Assembly: GCF_900103035.1 (NCBI RefSeq)
Contig: NZ_FMWO01000048.1
Span: forward strand, 62,001-126,000
Reading direction: 5' to 3'
DNA: 64,000 nucleotides
DNA from: Nitrosomonas mobilis
GTDB taxonomy: Bacteria; Pseudomonadota; Gammaproteobacteria; Burkholderiales; Nitrosomonadaceae
Shown here: positions 40,187-50,257 of the stretch, piece by piece
Layout of the letters: each line of letters starts with the position of its first letter
How positions within the stretch are numbered: position 1 is the stretch's first letter
The notes under the pieces: model-generated
Databases searched by the model: none
Told to the model about the DNA's origin: nothing
Seen by the model: only the letters and a program-made list of their open reading frames with translations
Translations under genes and position numbers: made by a program

Positions 40187-41986
40187 ATGGTTGCGCAATC
40201 GTTTATTCAGGAGTTGCTGAACAGGGTTGATATCGTTGATGTCATCACGCGCCATCTTCCGCTGAAGAAGAAAGGGGTGAATTTTACTGCCTGCTGCCCG
40301 TTTCATGATGAAAAAACACCATCATTTTCCGTCAGCCAATCCAAGCAATTTTATCATTGTTTTGGGTGCGGCAAGCACGGGAATGCCATTGACTTTCTGA
40401 GAGAATACAGCGGCTTGAGTTTTATCGAGGCGGTTGAGACCATAGCGGCTGATGCGGGGTTGTCACTTCCTCCCCATGAAATTCAAAAAACTGCTCAATT
40501 TCATGGTAATCAAGCAACTGCAAGCAGCCCAGAGACCCAAAATGATACGGTTTTGTCGTCTGTAAACTTGTACGCCTGTATAGATGTCGCTGCAAAATAC
40601 TATCGTGTACAACTTAAGCAATCCCCAAAAGCCATCGCCTATTTACAGAAGCGCGGCATTACCGGTCAAACTGCAAAGCAATTTGGTATTGGATATGCTC
40701 CTGATGGTTGGCAGAATTTAGCCGCAGTTTTTACAGATTATCACTCAGACAGCCTTGGACATCCGCTAGCCGAAGCCGGATTAGTCATTGCTCAGGAAGG
40801 GAAAAAAATATACGATCGTTTTCGTGACAGAATCATGTTCCCCATTCTTAACCATAAAAGAAAAGTCGTGGGGTTCGGTGGGCGCGTTCTGGATAATGGT
40901 GAACCCAAATACCTCAATTCACCAGAAACTCCTCTTTTTATCAAGAGTCGAGAGCTTTATAACCTGCCATCAGCCAGTCTGGCCGCTCGTAAGGCAGGTC
41001 GCATTCTCGTTGTTGAAGGTTATCTGGATGTGATCATGCTCGCACAATGTGGAATAGCATATGCCGTAGCAACGCTTGGCACTGCTACGACGAGCTTGCA
41101 TATTCAGAAATTATTGCGTTATACGGATGAAGTCATTTTCTGCTTTGATGGAGATAAAGCCGGCTCTAAAGCCGCCTGGCGCGCGCTGGAAACCAGTTTG
41201 CCGCAGCTCAAGGATGGAAAAAATATCAAATTTCTGTTTCTCCCGGATGGAGAGGATCCAGATAGCTATATTCGTCAGCATGGTCAAAAAAAATTCGAGA
41301 ATTTACTTGAGCAAGCCACGCCCCTATCACTTTTTTTATGCAATGAATTATCTCGGAAGATAAATCTGGAAACGGATGAGGGCTGTACCCGGTTGATTAA
41401 AGATGCTGAGCCGTTGTTGTCACAAATTAACGCCAATGCACCTATTCTTGCTTTTATGATTAAAAAACGATTAGCGGAACTGGCTCGCATAGATCAAAAT
41501 TATCCGCCTGGGTTTCTGAAATTCGGTCAGAAAAAAAATATTCTCGGTCGACCTTCCCACCTGACTCGCCCTTTATCTGTTACGCCTTGCCGTCGCCTGA
41601 TACAAATTTTGCTGCATAATCCGGGGTATGTTAAAAGACTAGACCGAGAGCTGCTTGATATGGGCAATTCCAAAAGTGAGGAAATGAGACTTTTAATTGC
41701 CTTGGCGGATTTTTTAAATGAATGGGATGTCATAAAAAATATGTTCACCAAAGAGGCAGTCGTATTGCATTTCGATCAAACTCCTTATCGAGCATTATTG
41801 CGAAATATTGTTCAGGATACGCCCATCATGGAAGCCGACTGGGATATCGAAGCTGAATTTGTCGGTGGATTGACAAAATTACGTGAAATACAGCGTAAGC
41901 TTAGGATGACAGAATTACACGCAAAACCGCTCAATCTGCTTACGCCTCAGGAAAAACAGGAGTTGCAACGGTTAGCTATCTCCTGA
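40187..41986 (+). CDS. dnaG: DNA primase
   Basis: 599 residues. N-terminal zinc finger CCPFHDEKTPSFSVSQSK ... YHCFGCGKHGNAIDF, then the TOPRIM core with VVEGYLDVIMLAQCGI and FCFDGDKAGSKAAWRALE, and a C-terminal helicase-binding domain. It makes RNA primers at the replication fork. The start is ATG at 40187 without a strong ribosome site. Followed by rpoD after 128 nt; that gap contains an AT-rich ggttataat stretch near 42051 that may be an internal promoter. Confidence 0.97.
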   Translation: MVAQSFIQELLNRVDIVDVITRHLPLKKKGVNFTACCPFHDEKTPSFSVSQSKQFYHCFGCGKHGNAIDFLREYSGLSFIEAVETIAADAGLSLPPHEIQKTAQFHGNQATASSPETQNDTVLSSVNLYACIDVAAKYYRVQLKQSPKAIAYLQKRGITGQTAKQFGIGYAPDGWQNLAAVFTDYHSDSLGHPLAEAGLVIAQEGKKIYDRFRDRIMFPILNHKRKVVGFGGRVLDNGEPKYLNSPETPLFIKSRELYNLPSASLAARKAGRILVVEGYLDVIMLAQCGIAYAVATLGTATTSLHIQKLLRYTDEVIFCFDGDKAGSKAAWRALETSLPQLKDGKNIKFLFLPDGEDPDSYIRQHGQKKFENLLEQATPLSLFLCNELSRKINLETDEGCTRLIKDAEPLLSQINANAPILAFMIKKRLAELARIDQNYPPGFLKFGQKKNILGRPSHLTRPLSVTPCRRLIQILLHNPGYVKRLDRELLDMGNSKSEEMRLLIALADFLNEWDVIKNMFTKEAVVLHFDQTPYRALLRNIVQDTPIMEADWDIEAEFVGGLTKLREIQRKLRMTELHAKPLNLLTPQEKQELQRLAIS

Positions 41987-42114
41987 ACGGATAAACTGGC
42001 CGCGCAATGATGCCATATAGTTTTGGCAATTAGGCATAAAGAAGAAAATTTGGTTATAATGAAAAGCTTTTGTATTCGCTTTATGAGTCATATTTTTCAT
42101 AGGATCCGTCAAAA

Positions 42115-44337
42115 ATGACAAAGCCAAAAACACCAGCCTCTGTTAAAAAAAATACCACCAGCAAAGAATCTGTAATGGCGCCGAAAATCGATTCTAAAGG
42201 CGGGGACAAACTTCTGAAAAGGGAGCCTAAAGCAAATAAAACCGAGTTATCTGGCGGAACTCGGTATTCCGAAAAGAAGATAACAGCTGACAACAATAAT
42301 ACCATGGCTCCAGAAATAGATGATAGGCAGCAAATGAATAAATCTACTCGTCAAGCTGACTTACTTAAAAAACCCACTTCTTCAGAAAAAATCAAAATTC
42401 AGAAAAAAAGTAAGAATACCATCTTGAACAAGAACCCAGTTGAGTTTGCAAGTGACGTACTGCTCACATCAGAAGATGAGAATGTCGAAGTACGAAGGAT
42501 GCGGTTGAAAAAGCTGATTGTGCAAGGCAAGGAGCGGGGTTATTTGACTTATGCCGAAATCAATGATCATCTGCCGGATGATATGCTCGACGCAGATCAG
42601 ATTGAAAGTATTATTAGCATGATCAATGATATGGGCATTACCGTCCACGATGAGGCACCTGATGCTGAAGCGTTGCTTATGTCAGATGCCAGCACCACCG
42701 TTACCGATGATGATGTGGTCGAAGAAGCAGAGGCCGCGCTTTCCAGTGTCGATTCCGAGTTTGGGCGAACAACAGATCCGGTGCGTATGTATATGCGGGA
42801 AATGGGCTCTGTTGAATTATTGACGCGAGAAAGTGAAATCGAAATTGCTAAGCGCATCGAAGACGGGTTGCGGCACATGATCCAGGCGATTTCGGCTTGC
42901 CCGGCTATCATTGAAAAGATATTGATGCTGGCAACTGATGTAGAAGAAGGTCGCTTGCGCGTGGATGAACTGGTTGATGGTTTCCTTGACGATAGAGACG
43001 AAGATCTTCTGGCCAAAGATATATCAACCGAATCACTGAATCAAGGTTTTGATGATGAAGATGATGATGAAGATGATGAAGAGAAACAAATAAAGGCAGA
43101 AAATGCTAATTTGCTTAAACTGAGAAATGAAGTTCTGGAGTGTTTTGCTGTTATACGCAAAGCTTATGATGATATGAAAAAAATCATCGCCAAAAAAGGT
43201 AATTGCAAGGACAAAGAATATGAGTTACTCCAGGAGAGAATTTCCAGCGAATTGATGGGAATGCGTTTTTCAGCGAAAATGGTCGAAAAACTGTGTGACA
43301 CTCAACGAAATATTGTCAATGATATTCGCAATTGTGAGCGAAAAATTCAGGATCTATGTGTGACACGCACCGGAATGCCGCGTTCTTACTTTATCAAGAC
43401 TTTTGTGGGCAACGAAACTAATATAGGTTGGATCGACGCAGAGATCAGTTCAAATAAACCCTATAGTCAGTCTTTAGAACACTACCGCCCAACCATCATA
43501 GAACAACAGCAGAACATGCTGAATATTCAGAAGCAAGCATTTATTCCTATCAAGGAGTTGAAAGAAATCAATCGCCGGATGACCACCGGTGAGGCCAAAG
43601 CGCGACGCGCTAAACGGGAAATGACGGAAGCCAATTTAAGGTTGGTTATTTCGATTGCTAAGAAATACACTAATCGCGGCCTACAATTCCTGGATCTTAT
43701 TCAAGAGGGCAACATCGGATTGATGAAAGCTGTCGATAAATTTGAATATCGTAGAGGCTACAAATTTTCCACCTATGCAACCTGGTGGATAAGACAAGCA
43801 ATCACGCGTTCAATTGCTGATCAGGCACGTACTATTCGCATTCCTGTGCATATGATTGAAACTATTAATAAGATGAATCGTATTTCTCGGCAAATACTTC
43901 AGGAAACGGGGCAGGAGCCAGATCCGGCCCTATTGGCTGAGAAAATGGAAATGCCGGAAGACAAGATACGTAAAATTCTCAAGATTTCGAAAGAACCTAT
44001 ATCGATGGAGACGCCTATTGGCGATGATGAAGATTCTCATCTGGGTGACTTCATTGAAGATGCCGCCACGATGGAACCCGGAGATGCAGCAGTTTATACA
44101 GGTCTGAGAAATGTTACCAAGGATGTGCTGGATTCTCTGACACCAAGAGAGGCCAAGGTACTACGCATGCGTTTTGGGATAGAAATGAATACTGACCATA
44201 CTCTGGAAGAAGTTGGCAGGCAGTTTGATGTTACACGCGAACGCATCCGTCAGATCGAAGCTAAAGCACTTCGTAAATTAAGGCATCCAGCAAGATCGGA
44301 TCGTCTGCGTAGCTTCCTTGACAATAATAACAACTAA
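42115..44337 (+). CDS. rpoD: RNA polymerase sigma-70 factor
   Basis: 740 residues, well beyond E. coli's 613. The extra length is a Lys/Ser-rich N-terminal extension (~1-105) before region 1.1, plus an acidic Asp/Glu run in the non-conserved region (around 312-325). Region 2: [21 protein letters not shown] and [20 protein letters not shown]. Region 4: [25 protein letters not shown]. Primary sigma factor. Last gene of the rpsU-dnaG-rpoD unit, followed by a hairpin and a tRNA gene. Confidence 0.98.
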   Translation: MTKPKTPASVKKNTTSKESVMAPKIDSKGGDKLLKREPKANKTELSGGTRYSEKKITADNNNTMAPEIDDRQQMNKSTRQADLLKKPTSSEKIKIQKKSKNTILNKNPVEFASDVLLTSEDENVEVRRMRLKKLIVQGKERGYLTYAEINDHLPDDMLDADQIESIISMINDMGITVHDEAPDAEALLMSDASTTVTDDDVVEEAEAALSSVDSEFGRTTDPVRMYMREMGSVELLTRESEIEIAKRIEDGLRHMIQAISACPAIIEKILMLATDVEEGRLRVDELVDGFLDDRDEDLLAKDISTESLNQGFDDEDDDEDDEEKQIKAENANLLKLRNEVLECFAVIRKAYDDMKKIIAKKGNCKDKEYELLQERISSELMGMRFSAKMVEKLCDTQRNIVNDIRNCERKIQDLCVTRTGMPRSYFIKTFVGNETNIGWIDAEISSNKPYSQSLEHYRPTIIEQQQNMLNIQKQAFIPIKELKEINRRMTTGEAKARRAKREMTEANLRLVISIAKKYTNRGLQFLDLIQEGNIGLMKAVDKFEYRRGYKFSTYATWWIRQAITRSIADQARTIRIPVHMIETINKMNRISRQILQETGQEPDPALLAEKMEMPEDKIRKILKISKEPISMETPIGDDEDSHLGDFIEDAATMEPGDAAVYTGLRNVTKDVLDSLTPREAKVLRMRFGIEMNTDHTLEEVGRQFDVTRERIRQIEAKALRKLRHPARSDRLRSFLDNNNN

Positions 44338-44366
44338 TTTCCTCTGCAGGTTGATAATGGGCGGTG

Positions 44367-44404
44367 CTAGAAATTGCAGTGATATAATAAGCTGCAATTT
44401 CTAG
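44367..44404. terminator. Hairpin between rpoD and tRNA-Ile2
   Basis: Arms 44367-44379 and 44392-44404 form a perfect 13-bp stem with a 12-nt loop. No T-tract follows. It sits 30 bp after the rpoD stop, so it could end the rpoD transcript; the loop also contains a TGA-TATAAT sequence, see the promoter entry. Confidence 0.5.
44380..44388 (+). promoter_or_regulatory. Candidate extended -10 promoter of tRNA-Ile2
   Basis: TGATATAAT fits an extended -10 element (TGn-TATAAT). Transcription would start near 44395, about 50 bp before the tRNA. No good -35 box lies at 17 bp. It is in the loop of the hairpin above, so the two readings may be competing explanations of the same bases. Confidence 0.35.
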
Positions 44405-44443
44405 TGTCGCTAAAACATAGTTTGAAGCAACTTACGTCTAACA

Positions 44444-44520
<77 letters not shown>

Positions 44521-44848
44521 AATTATTCAAGGACTTGGGTGCAATATACTGAGTCCTTAAATTTCCTCTCTGGTCCATTTCTGGTCGGTTTGGAGAGTAA
44601 AATCTCTCCCGGTGTAGAAATAGGTATTAGGAGAGAAATTAATTGACCAGACAGTGGTGTTGGTTGATAGTCCTGCTGTTAATCTGTTTGTCATTGGTCC
44701 CAAGTTAATTAACGACGTGTGGCGATGCAGGCCTTTTTCATTTGAAGTCCGTCCAGACAATACTTGTCTTCAATAAATCTCCTTTGGCTGGTTTGAACGT
44801 CGACTGAACAATAAATAATTTGAATTAAACAATCCGCATAGGAAAAAC
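44521..44848. other. Intergenic region after tRNA-Ile2
   Basis: 328 bp with no convincing gene. A 7-bp stem (aaggact / agtcctt) spanning about 44530-44559 right after the tRNA may terminate it. A second weak hairpin gagag/ctctc lies around 44593-44609. The minus-strand frame at 44557-44760 shows no resemblance to anything I know. Confidence 0.5.
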
Positions 44849-45292
44849 ATGGACTGGAATGTATATCTCTCTGGTGAAATACATACTGACTGGAGACAGC
44901 GGTTAAAAGAGGGTTGTGAAGCGAACAATCTGCCTGTTGTATTCACCTCTGCTGTCACAGATCATGAAGCGAGCGATGCCGCAGGTGACTTGCTGGGTAA
45001 AGAAGATAGCAAGTATTGGCGCGATCACAAATCAGCGAAAGTTAATGCGATCAGAACCAAAACATTGATTGAAAACTGCGATGTCGCTGTAGTGCGTTTC
45101 GGCGACAAGTATAAACAGTGGAATGCAGCTTTTGATGCTGGCTTTTGTGCTGCATTGGGCACACCCTACATTACCCTTCATGACGAGGAAATTATACATC
45201 CCCTCAAGGAACTTGATGCTGCGGCAATGGCATGGGCCAAGACGCCAGAGCAAGTTGTAGAAATACTAAAATATGTAATGACCAAAGCATAA
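44849..45292 (+). CDS. YtoQ-family protein
   Basis: 147 residues. It starts MDWNVYLSGEIHTDWRQRL and has FTSAVTDHEASDAAGD, IRTKTLIENCDVAVVRFG and NAAFDAGFCAALGTPYITLHD. These pieces match the YtoQ family (TIGR03646), related to nucleoside 2-deoxyribosyltransferase folds; the biochemical role is not established. Stands alone between tRNA-Ile2 and the IS256-type element, whose left end begins 9 bp after its stop. Confidence 0.85.
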   Translation: MDWNVYLSGEIHTDWRQRLKEGCEANNLPVVFTSAVTDHEASDAAGDLLGKEDSKYWRDHKSAKVNAIRTKTLIENCDVAVVRFGDKYKQWNAAFDAGFCAALGTPYITLHDEEIIHPLKELDAAAMAWAKTPEQVVEILKYVMTKA

Positions 45293-45300
45293 GGCCTGGA

Positions 45301-46587
45301 GGGTGTCCTAGATTTTGTGTAAATGGTGGTTAATATTGCCTGGGTGTTCTTTCGTTAAACTGAATAGTAAACCTGTTTAGTGCAGGTTTCCAATTTCTTA
45401 TTGACCTAGACCATCTTTTGACTATATTGCTGAGCGCCAAATAGAACAATTTGATCACGGCGTCATCGTTAGGAAACGATCCCCGGATTTTGCTGACTTT
45501 GCGTAGACTCATATTGACTGATTCAATCGTATTGGTTGTATAAATGATGCGCTGCCAATTATTGCGCCAAGATAGGGCAATTGGTGGATAAGGCTTGTTC
45601 CATTTATCTTCAAAGTCTGCTAGCGCTTGCTCAGCCTCATCAATTGTGGCGGCGCTGTAGATCAAGCGTAAATCAGCAGCTACTTCCTTGCGTTTATTCC
45701 ATCCGACGTAGTTGAGGCTGTTACGCACCATGTGCACGATACAGAGTTGTACAATGGCATATGGATAGACCGTTTCAATCGCTTCAGGGAAGCCTTTTAA
45801 ACCATCAATGCAGGCGATAAAGAATATCCTGCACGCCACGGTTCTTGAGTTCAGTGACAACGCTGAGCCAGAATTTGGCACCCTCGGTCTGAGCAATCCA
45901 TAGGCCCAGGATTTCTTTATGGCCTTCCATATTAATGCTGATTGCCAGGTAAATTGCTTTGGCACGAACGCTACCAGCGTCACGAACTTTGGCATGGATG
46001 CAATCGAGATAGATTACAGGATACACCGAATCGAGAGGCCGAGATTGCCATTGCTTTACTTCATCCATCACGCCGTCAGTGACCGTAGAAATAAGCGTAG
46101 GCGACACTTCCGCGCCATACATTTCGGTGAGGTGTTGTTGGATTTCACGCACTGTCATGCCACGGGCATACAGCGAGAGGATCTTGTCATCAAACCCCGC
46201 CCAGCAGGTTTGATGCTTAGAAATCATTCGCGGCTCGAAACTGCCTTCGCGGTCACGGGGGATCTCGATGGGTAATTCACCGAATTCACCTTTCAGGGTC
46301 TTATGACTTTTACCATTTCTGGCATTGCCAGTGGGGTTGGTTACAGTTTCGTGCTTATCGTGACCAAGATGCTCGGTTATCTCTGCTTGTAGGGCACGTT
46401 CAACCAGCGCTTTGGTGAGTTGCTTGAGAAGACCATTCTCACCGATTAAATCTTCTGGCTTTTTGTAATCGGCCAACAGGCTATCAATTAAGTCGGTCGG
46501 TAGGGATTTGTGTGTAGTCATCTTTACTCCAAAAGTAAATAAGCAGTTTCCTGCTAAATGACCATTTACACAAAATTATTTACACCC
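45301..46587 (-). mobile_element. IS256-type insertion sequence with terminal inverted repeats
   Basis: About 1287 bp bounded by imperfect 27-bp inverted repeats: left 45301-45327, right 46561-46587 (22 of 27 match, both beginning gggtgt from the outside and ending gtaaatggt). It encloses a transposase gene of the IS256 (mutator-like) family. I see no clear 8-9 bp target duplication in the flanks. It sits between the YtoQ gene and the exosortase-associated cluster. Confidence 0.85.
45330..46521 (-). pseudogene. Frameshifted IS256-family transposase
   Basis: Two overlapping minus-strand frames, 46521-45805 (238 aa) and 45995-45330 (221 aa), together make a normal ~400-residue transposase. The first holds the N-terminal DNA-binding part and the first catalytic Asp (VIYLDCIHAKVRD). 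The second holds the second Asp (IACIDGLKGFPEAI) and the Glu (TNTIESVNMSLRK). Sense passes from GVQDI to FIACIDG across about 45817-45825, consistent with one extra base (gatattctttatc where gatatttttatc is expected). IS256 elements do not normally use frameshifting, so this copy is most likely inactive. Confidence 0.85.
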
Positions 46588-46603
46588 CCCACATCTATCC
46601 AAG

Positions 46604-47266
46604 TTATTTATTTTTCATGTATTTCCATCTCCCCGCGGCTATCAATTTATTCTTAAGTCCGGGTAATGGAAAATCGAGCGCATATGCTCTTTGTGCATAA
46701 TTATTGGCTTTCTCATAATTTTTTTGTTTGAAATGTAATAACCCTAGATTGTAGAGTGCAGTTGCGTTGTCTGGCTCAAGATTAACGGCGATATCGAGTT
46801 GTTCAATGGCTTCTTTATTCCGTCCTTGTTGCAAGAGATAACCACCGTAGATTGAGCGAACCTTAGCATCAGTCGCGTTCATGCGTATCGCCCGGTCAAA
46901 ATAGCACTCTACCGGATATTTCAGTCCATGAAAGCGTGTCGATTTATCCCGGATTGATAATCTCACCAGAGAAACCAGTGCACGATGATGGTTTGGCCAA
47001 GCGTGCAGTGTGTAATTTAAATCGCCAGCAATGCTACCTGATTGACCCTTTATAAGATTTTCGACGTCGTATGTAAAGTGAAAGGATTCCACTACAGTCA
47101 GCTGCTCTTGCAAGCTATGCCGATTGATATAATCAAACGGGCCGTATCCCCCTTTAAGCTCACCGCAATACAGAGCCCCAGAGCGGGCAGCTATTGCCAA
47201 GGTTGAAGTTGCTGGCGATACGCCTAGTGTAATGAGTATAAGCAAGTATCCGATTAACCTTTTCAT
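46604..47266 (-). CDS. Secreted tetratricopeptide-repeat protein (exosortase cluster)
   Basis: 220 residues. A signal peptide (~1-27) is followed by a domain with YCGELKGGYGPFDY and, from ~120 on, TPR repeats: DAKVRSIYGGYLLQQGRNKEAIEQLDIAV and NATALYNLGLLHFKQKNYEKAN (given here in part). Periplasmic scaffold is likely. It is the last gene of the ACP-hydrolase-glycosyltransferase run and its 3' end lies 16 bp from the IS256-type element, so the element may have cut off further genes. Similar TPR proteins occur in exosortase/EPS loci; exact role unknown. Confidence 0.75.
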   Translation of the reverse strand: MKRLIGYLLILITLGVSPATSTLAIAARSGALYCGELKGGYGPFDYINRHSLQEQLTVVESFHFTYDVENLIKGQSGSIAGDLNYTLHAWPNHHRALVSLVRLSIRDKSTRFHGLKYPVECYFDRAIRMNATDAKVRSIYGGYLLQQGRNKEAIEQLDIAVNLEPDNATALYNLGLLHFKQKNYEKANNYAQRAYALDFPLPGLKNKLIAAGRWKYMKNK

Positions 47267-47294
47267 GGCGACTCCTAATAATTTGCTTGACAGA

Positions 47295-48548
47295 TTAATT
47301 GCATGACAAAGAAATAGTATTCAGCAAGCCGGCCAATTCTCCAGTAGTAGATATCCTTGAATTTGCAAGTATTTTATCTGCGGACGCTACTGGTGCACGA
47401 CCTTCCCGCAACAAAACCAGAAAATTCCTGAGTGCCAGCTGAATGGCTTCTGATGAATCCAGCGGTGCCAGTGTGTTGATACCTATATTCTGAAGTTTCT
47501 GTGCAGTATCACCCGCCGGGTCGGTCAATGCTAATATCGGTCGTTGAGCACGCAGGTATTCATACAGTTTAGCGGGTATTTGATTATTGCAATTAGCGGC
47601 TTGCAGTAACAGCAACCCATCTACAGCAAGCATTTCTGACAATGCTTGCTTGTAGGGAATGGCTGGGGCAAGCGAAACAATCTGACTAATTCCAAAACGG
47701 TCAATCAGAGATTGCAGGTAGGTTTCATGATGTGATGCACGCAGGATAATACTCAGATTGTCTGCATTGATTTTCCCTTGTTTGAGCAAAGTTGCCACCG
47801 CTTCGAATAAGTGGGTGGGGTCACGCTCGGATGGATAAATGATGCCGCTATGCAGTAACACAATTTTCCTGGAATCAGCCGTAACAGGCTTTGTCGGCAG
47901 CGGTAGTGCAGCAAAACTGGTTTCATCAAAGCCATTTTCGATTAACTGAAACCGCGAAACAGGAATGGCAGGAAATCTTGTTTGGTAATCTCGTAGTGTA
48001 CCTGGTGTAGTAAAAACAGCCGCAGCACAGTGCATTATCGTCTTATTCTCTATCCATTGATAAGCACGATAGGTAGATGGATCACGCGGATAATCCGACT
48101 GCACCATTGGATCCCTGAAATCAGCTACCCAGGGAATGTTTGTGAGGCGACTCAGGGTCAATCCAATCAGGTGAGCCGTCGCAATAGGATAAGTTGACCA
48201 GATCACGTCTGGCTGATATCGCTTGATCAAGCGCAGCCCTGCTGGAACAGCACCCAGCCACCAGCTCACCCATCTATCCGGCAAGGCCAGCATGCGCGGG
48301 TAACGCCCCATGATAGCTAGATGTCTGGCTGTATCCAACGCAAAAGAATGATGTACTCGTACTTGACTTGAAATATCTGCCAGCTGGCTTTCGTCGATTT
48401 GCTGATAGGCACGAGGATGGGCGCTGAGCACAATCGGTTCCCAATCATGATCAGGCAGATATTGCGAGAAGCGGAGTGTACGCTGGATTCCGCTGCTACC
48501 ACCCAGCGGGGGAAAATGATAGGCAATCATCAACACGCGTTTTACCAT
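47295..48548 (-). CDS. GT4-like glycosyltransferase of the exosortase-A cluster
   Basis: 417 residues. It starts MVKRVLMIAYHFPPLGGSSGIQRTLRF, a GT-B/GT4 N-terminal sugar-acceptor domain, with WSTYPIATAHLIGL and WVADFRDPMV. The C-terminal donor domain has LHSGIIYPSERDP and QIPAKLYEYLRAQRPILAL (Glu in the EYL segment). Cytoplasmic, probably adding a sugar to a lipid-linked exopolysaccharide. It overlaps the hydrolase-1 stop by 7 nt. Confidence 0.85.
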   Translation of the reverse strand: MVKRVLMIAYHFPPLGGSSGIQRTLRFSQYLPDHDWEPIVLSAHPRAYQQIDESQLADISSQVRVHHSFALDTARHLAIMGRYPRMLALPDRWVSWWLGAVPAGLRLIKRYQPDVIWSTYPIATAHLIGLTLSRLTNIPWVADFRDPMVQSDYPRDPSTYRAYQWIENKTIMHCAAAVFTTPGTLRDYQTRFPAIPVSRFQLIENGFDETSFAALPLPTKPVTADSRKIVLLHSGIIYPSERDPTHLFEAVATLLKQGKINADNLSIILRASHHETYLQSLIDRFGISQIVSLAPAIPYKQALSEMLAVDGLLLLQAANCNNQIPAKLYEYLRAQRPILALTDPAGDTAQKLQNIGINTLAPLDSSEAIQLALRNFLVLLREGRAPVASADKILANSRISTTGELAGLLNTISLSCN

Positions 48549-49408
48549 GATCGCAACCAGTTTTCAGTTAATTTCACCACCTGGTCGCGCCATTCACGAG
48601 TAGAAAATGTATGATTAGCCGCTGCCAGATGTGACAGTTTCACTTGTTTGGCTTTGAATGTATTCTGCCAATCGTTTGAGTTATTTGCTAGATCGAGAAA
48701 CTCGCGTGCGGTCATATCCTTACCACTGGTAATAATTAAAGTTTTGCCATGAAAATGCTTCAGGCTGTCAAGCATACGCTCCGGTAGAGGCAATTTGCCA
48801 CAGGGAATGCCGACATTCTCCGATTTGGATGGGGTATTGCTGACAAGGAACAGACTTTTGGTCATTGCATAAAGTGAACGGAGCGAAGCAATTGGATCAA
48901 ATTGTCCGCTAACCAGTTTCTTCCAGAATTCGACCTGAAATAGTCGTGTCAGATAGTGATGGCGCAGATATGCTTTCGCGATCCCTTGCTCGGTCCGCAC
49001 CCATGGATTCAGCAATACCAGTCCGCTGATGCGAGTATCCTGTTGAGCATAAAACATGGCTGCAGAAGCGGCGTCACACAACCCCCAGATCACCACATCC
49101 TGTAAGAACGGACACTCCTTGAGAAAAAAATCAACCGCACTGGTAATATCTTCATCCACTTCTTCAAAGCTGCGCATTTCGCCTTCGCTGTCTCCCATGC
49201 CACGAAAATCAAGACGTAGACACGCAATATTCTGCCGCGCTAAATCACGGGCGAGTAACACAAACTGGCGATGGCTACCTGCACGATACTGCGGTCCACC
49301 AACTGCAACCAGCACGCCACGCGTGCATGGTGCGTCCGGCAGGCTCAGGACACCATAAAGCCAGCACGACCCACAACGAATACGCACCGCCTGTTCACGG
49401 TAACTCAT
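48542..49408 (-). CDS. Exosortase A system-associated hydrolase 1
   Basis: 288 residues from the ATG at 49408, which overlaps the preceding stop by 4 nt (ATGA); the open frame to 49459 would overlap by 55. Alpha/beta hydrolase: GVLVAVGGPQYRAGSHRQ, LRLDFRGMGDSEG and VVIWGLCDAASAAMFYA, where the nucleophile elbow carries Cys-Asp-Ala rather than GxSxG. This is the TIGR03100-type protein found only with exosortase-A loci. Substrate unknown. Confidence 0.85.
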   Translation of the reverse strand: MSYREQAVRIRCGSCWLYGVLSLPDAPCTRGVLVAVGGPQYRAGSHRQFVLLARDLARQNIACLRLDFRGMGDSEGEMRSFEEVDEDITSAVDFFLKECPFLQDVVIWGLCDAASAAMFYAQQDTRISGLVLLNPWVRTEQGIAKAYLRHHYLTRLFQVEFWKKLVSGQFDPIASLRSLYAMTKSLFLVSNTPSKSENVGIPCGKLPLPERMLDSLKHFHGKTLIITSGKDMTAREFLDLANNSNDWQNTFKAKQVKLSHLAAANHTFSTREWRDQVVKLTENWLRSW

Positions 49409-50244
49409 GATTCTGAAGGGGAAAAAAGATCGGTTGTCGCGATAATCAATTCGGGGCACTCGCTGATTTCCTGTGTCGCCCAGAATGGCAAGCCAGCTAG
49501 CAAGTTAACTTTGACATTAACTCCCGCCCGTTGCCATGCTTTAAACACTACCTTACCTGCTGGAGACTGTTCGCGCCCTGTTTGCGGAACAATTTCAAAC
49601 CAATGAATTGTTTGATTGACAATTGCTAGTTGATTGATTTTCAGGCTATCAATAGCAGCAGCCAAAGCTGGCGCAAGTGTATAGCCTGCTATTTCCAGGG
49701 AATGCCCGGCATGAAGTTGTTCGCGTAACTGTTTAACATTAGATGTCACACTGCTGTCCGCGGCAATCAATTCGTTCCCCAGTTGCAAACGTAAAAACTG
49801 GGTTAAAAAGGATTGCCCATTAAGAACTGGTTGCCACAGAATAAATTGAATAAAATCCTGTGTGGCCTCCCTTGCATAATCCAGCGCCAACAATGCGCCT
49901 AGCCGCAGCCCCCAGATATGGATCGAAATAAAGCCCTGTTGTATCAGCCATTGTCTCGCGCAAGCAATATCCTGTTTCCATATTTCCCAGTCAGCATCTG
50001 CAAAATCCCCTTCACTGTCTCCACAGCCACACAGATCGATCTGCAACACCCCTAACCCTGCTGCAGCGAAAGCTCGTGATTGCAACGCCGCCATACGCCG
50101 AGATTTGTTCATTTCTTCAGCAAAAGAATGGATATAAAGAACGGCGTCACCCCGGAAAAACGGTTTAGCGGGTTGATGATATAAGCAAAAACGCTTTCCT
50201 TGAAAAGTATCTAGAAAAAAAGGATCAGCAGGAGGGCTCTCCAT
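49405..50244 (-). CDS. Exosortase A system-associated hydrolase 2
   Basis: 279 residues, alpha/beta hydrolase-like: FLDTFQGKRFCLYHQPAKP, YIHSFAEEMNKSRRMAA, LQIDLCGCGDSEGDF and the elbow IHIWGLRLGALLALDYA, where the usual Ser is replaced by Arg-Leu, so classic hydrolase chemistry is doubtful. It matches the TIGR03101 family that accompanies hydrolase 1. Its start is 13 nt after the acyl carrier protein stop. Confidence 0.83.
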   Translation of the reverse strand: MESPPADPFFLDTFQGKRFCLYHQPAKPFFRGDAVLYIHSFAEEMNKSRRMAALQSRAFAAAGLGVLQIDLCGCGDSEGDFADADWEIWKQDIACARQWLIQQGFISIHIWGLRLGALLALDYAREATQDFIQFILWQPVLNGQSFLTQFLRLQLGNELIAADSSVTSNVKQLREQLHAGHSLEIAGYTLAPALAAAIDSLKINQLAIVNQTIHWFEIVPQTGREQSPAGKVVFKAWQRAGVNVKVNLLAGLPFWATQEISECPELIIATTDLFSPSES

Positions 50245-50257
50245 AAGACTATACTGA

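Noticed and set aside
44557..44760. Minus-strand gene after tRNA-Ile2
   Set aside because: No recognisable homology or ribosome site.
45330..46521. Programmed frameshift producing an active IS256 transposase
   Set aside because: IS256 elements normally use a single frame, and the shift lies in a short ttc-ttt context without a clear slippery site or downstream hairpin; a simple one-base insertion explains it.
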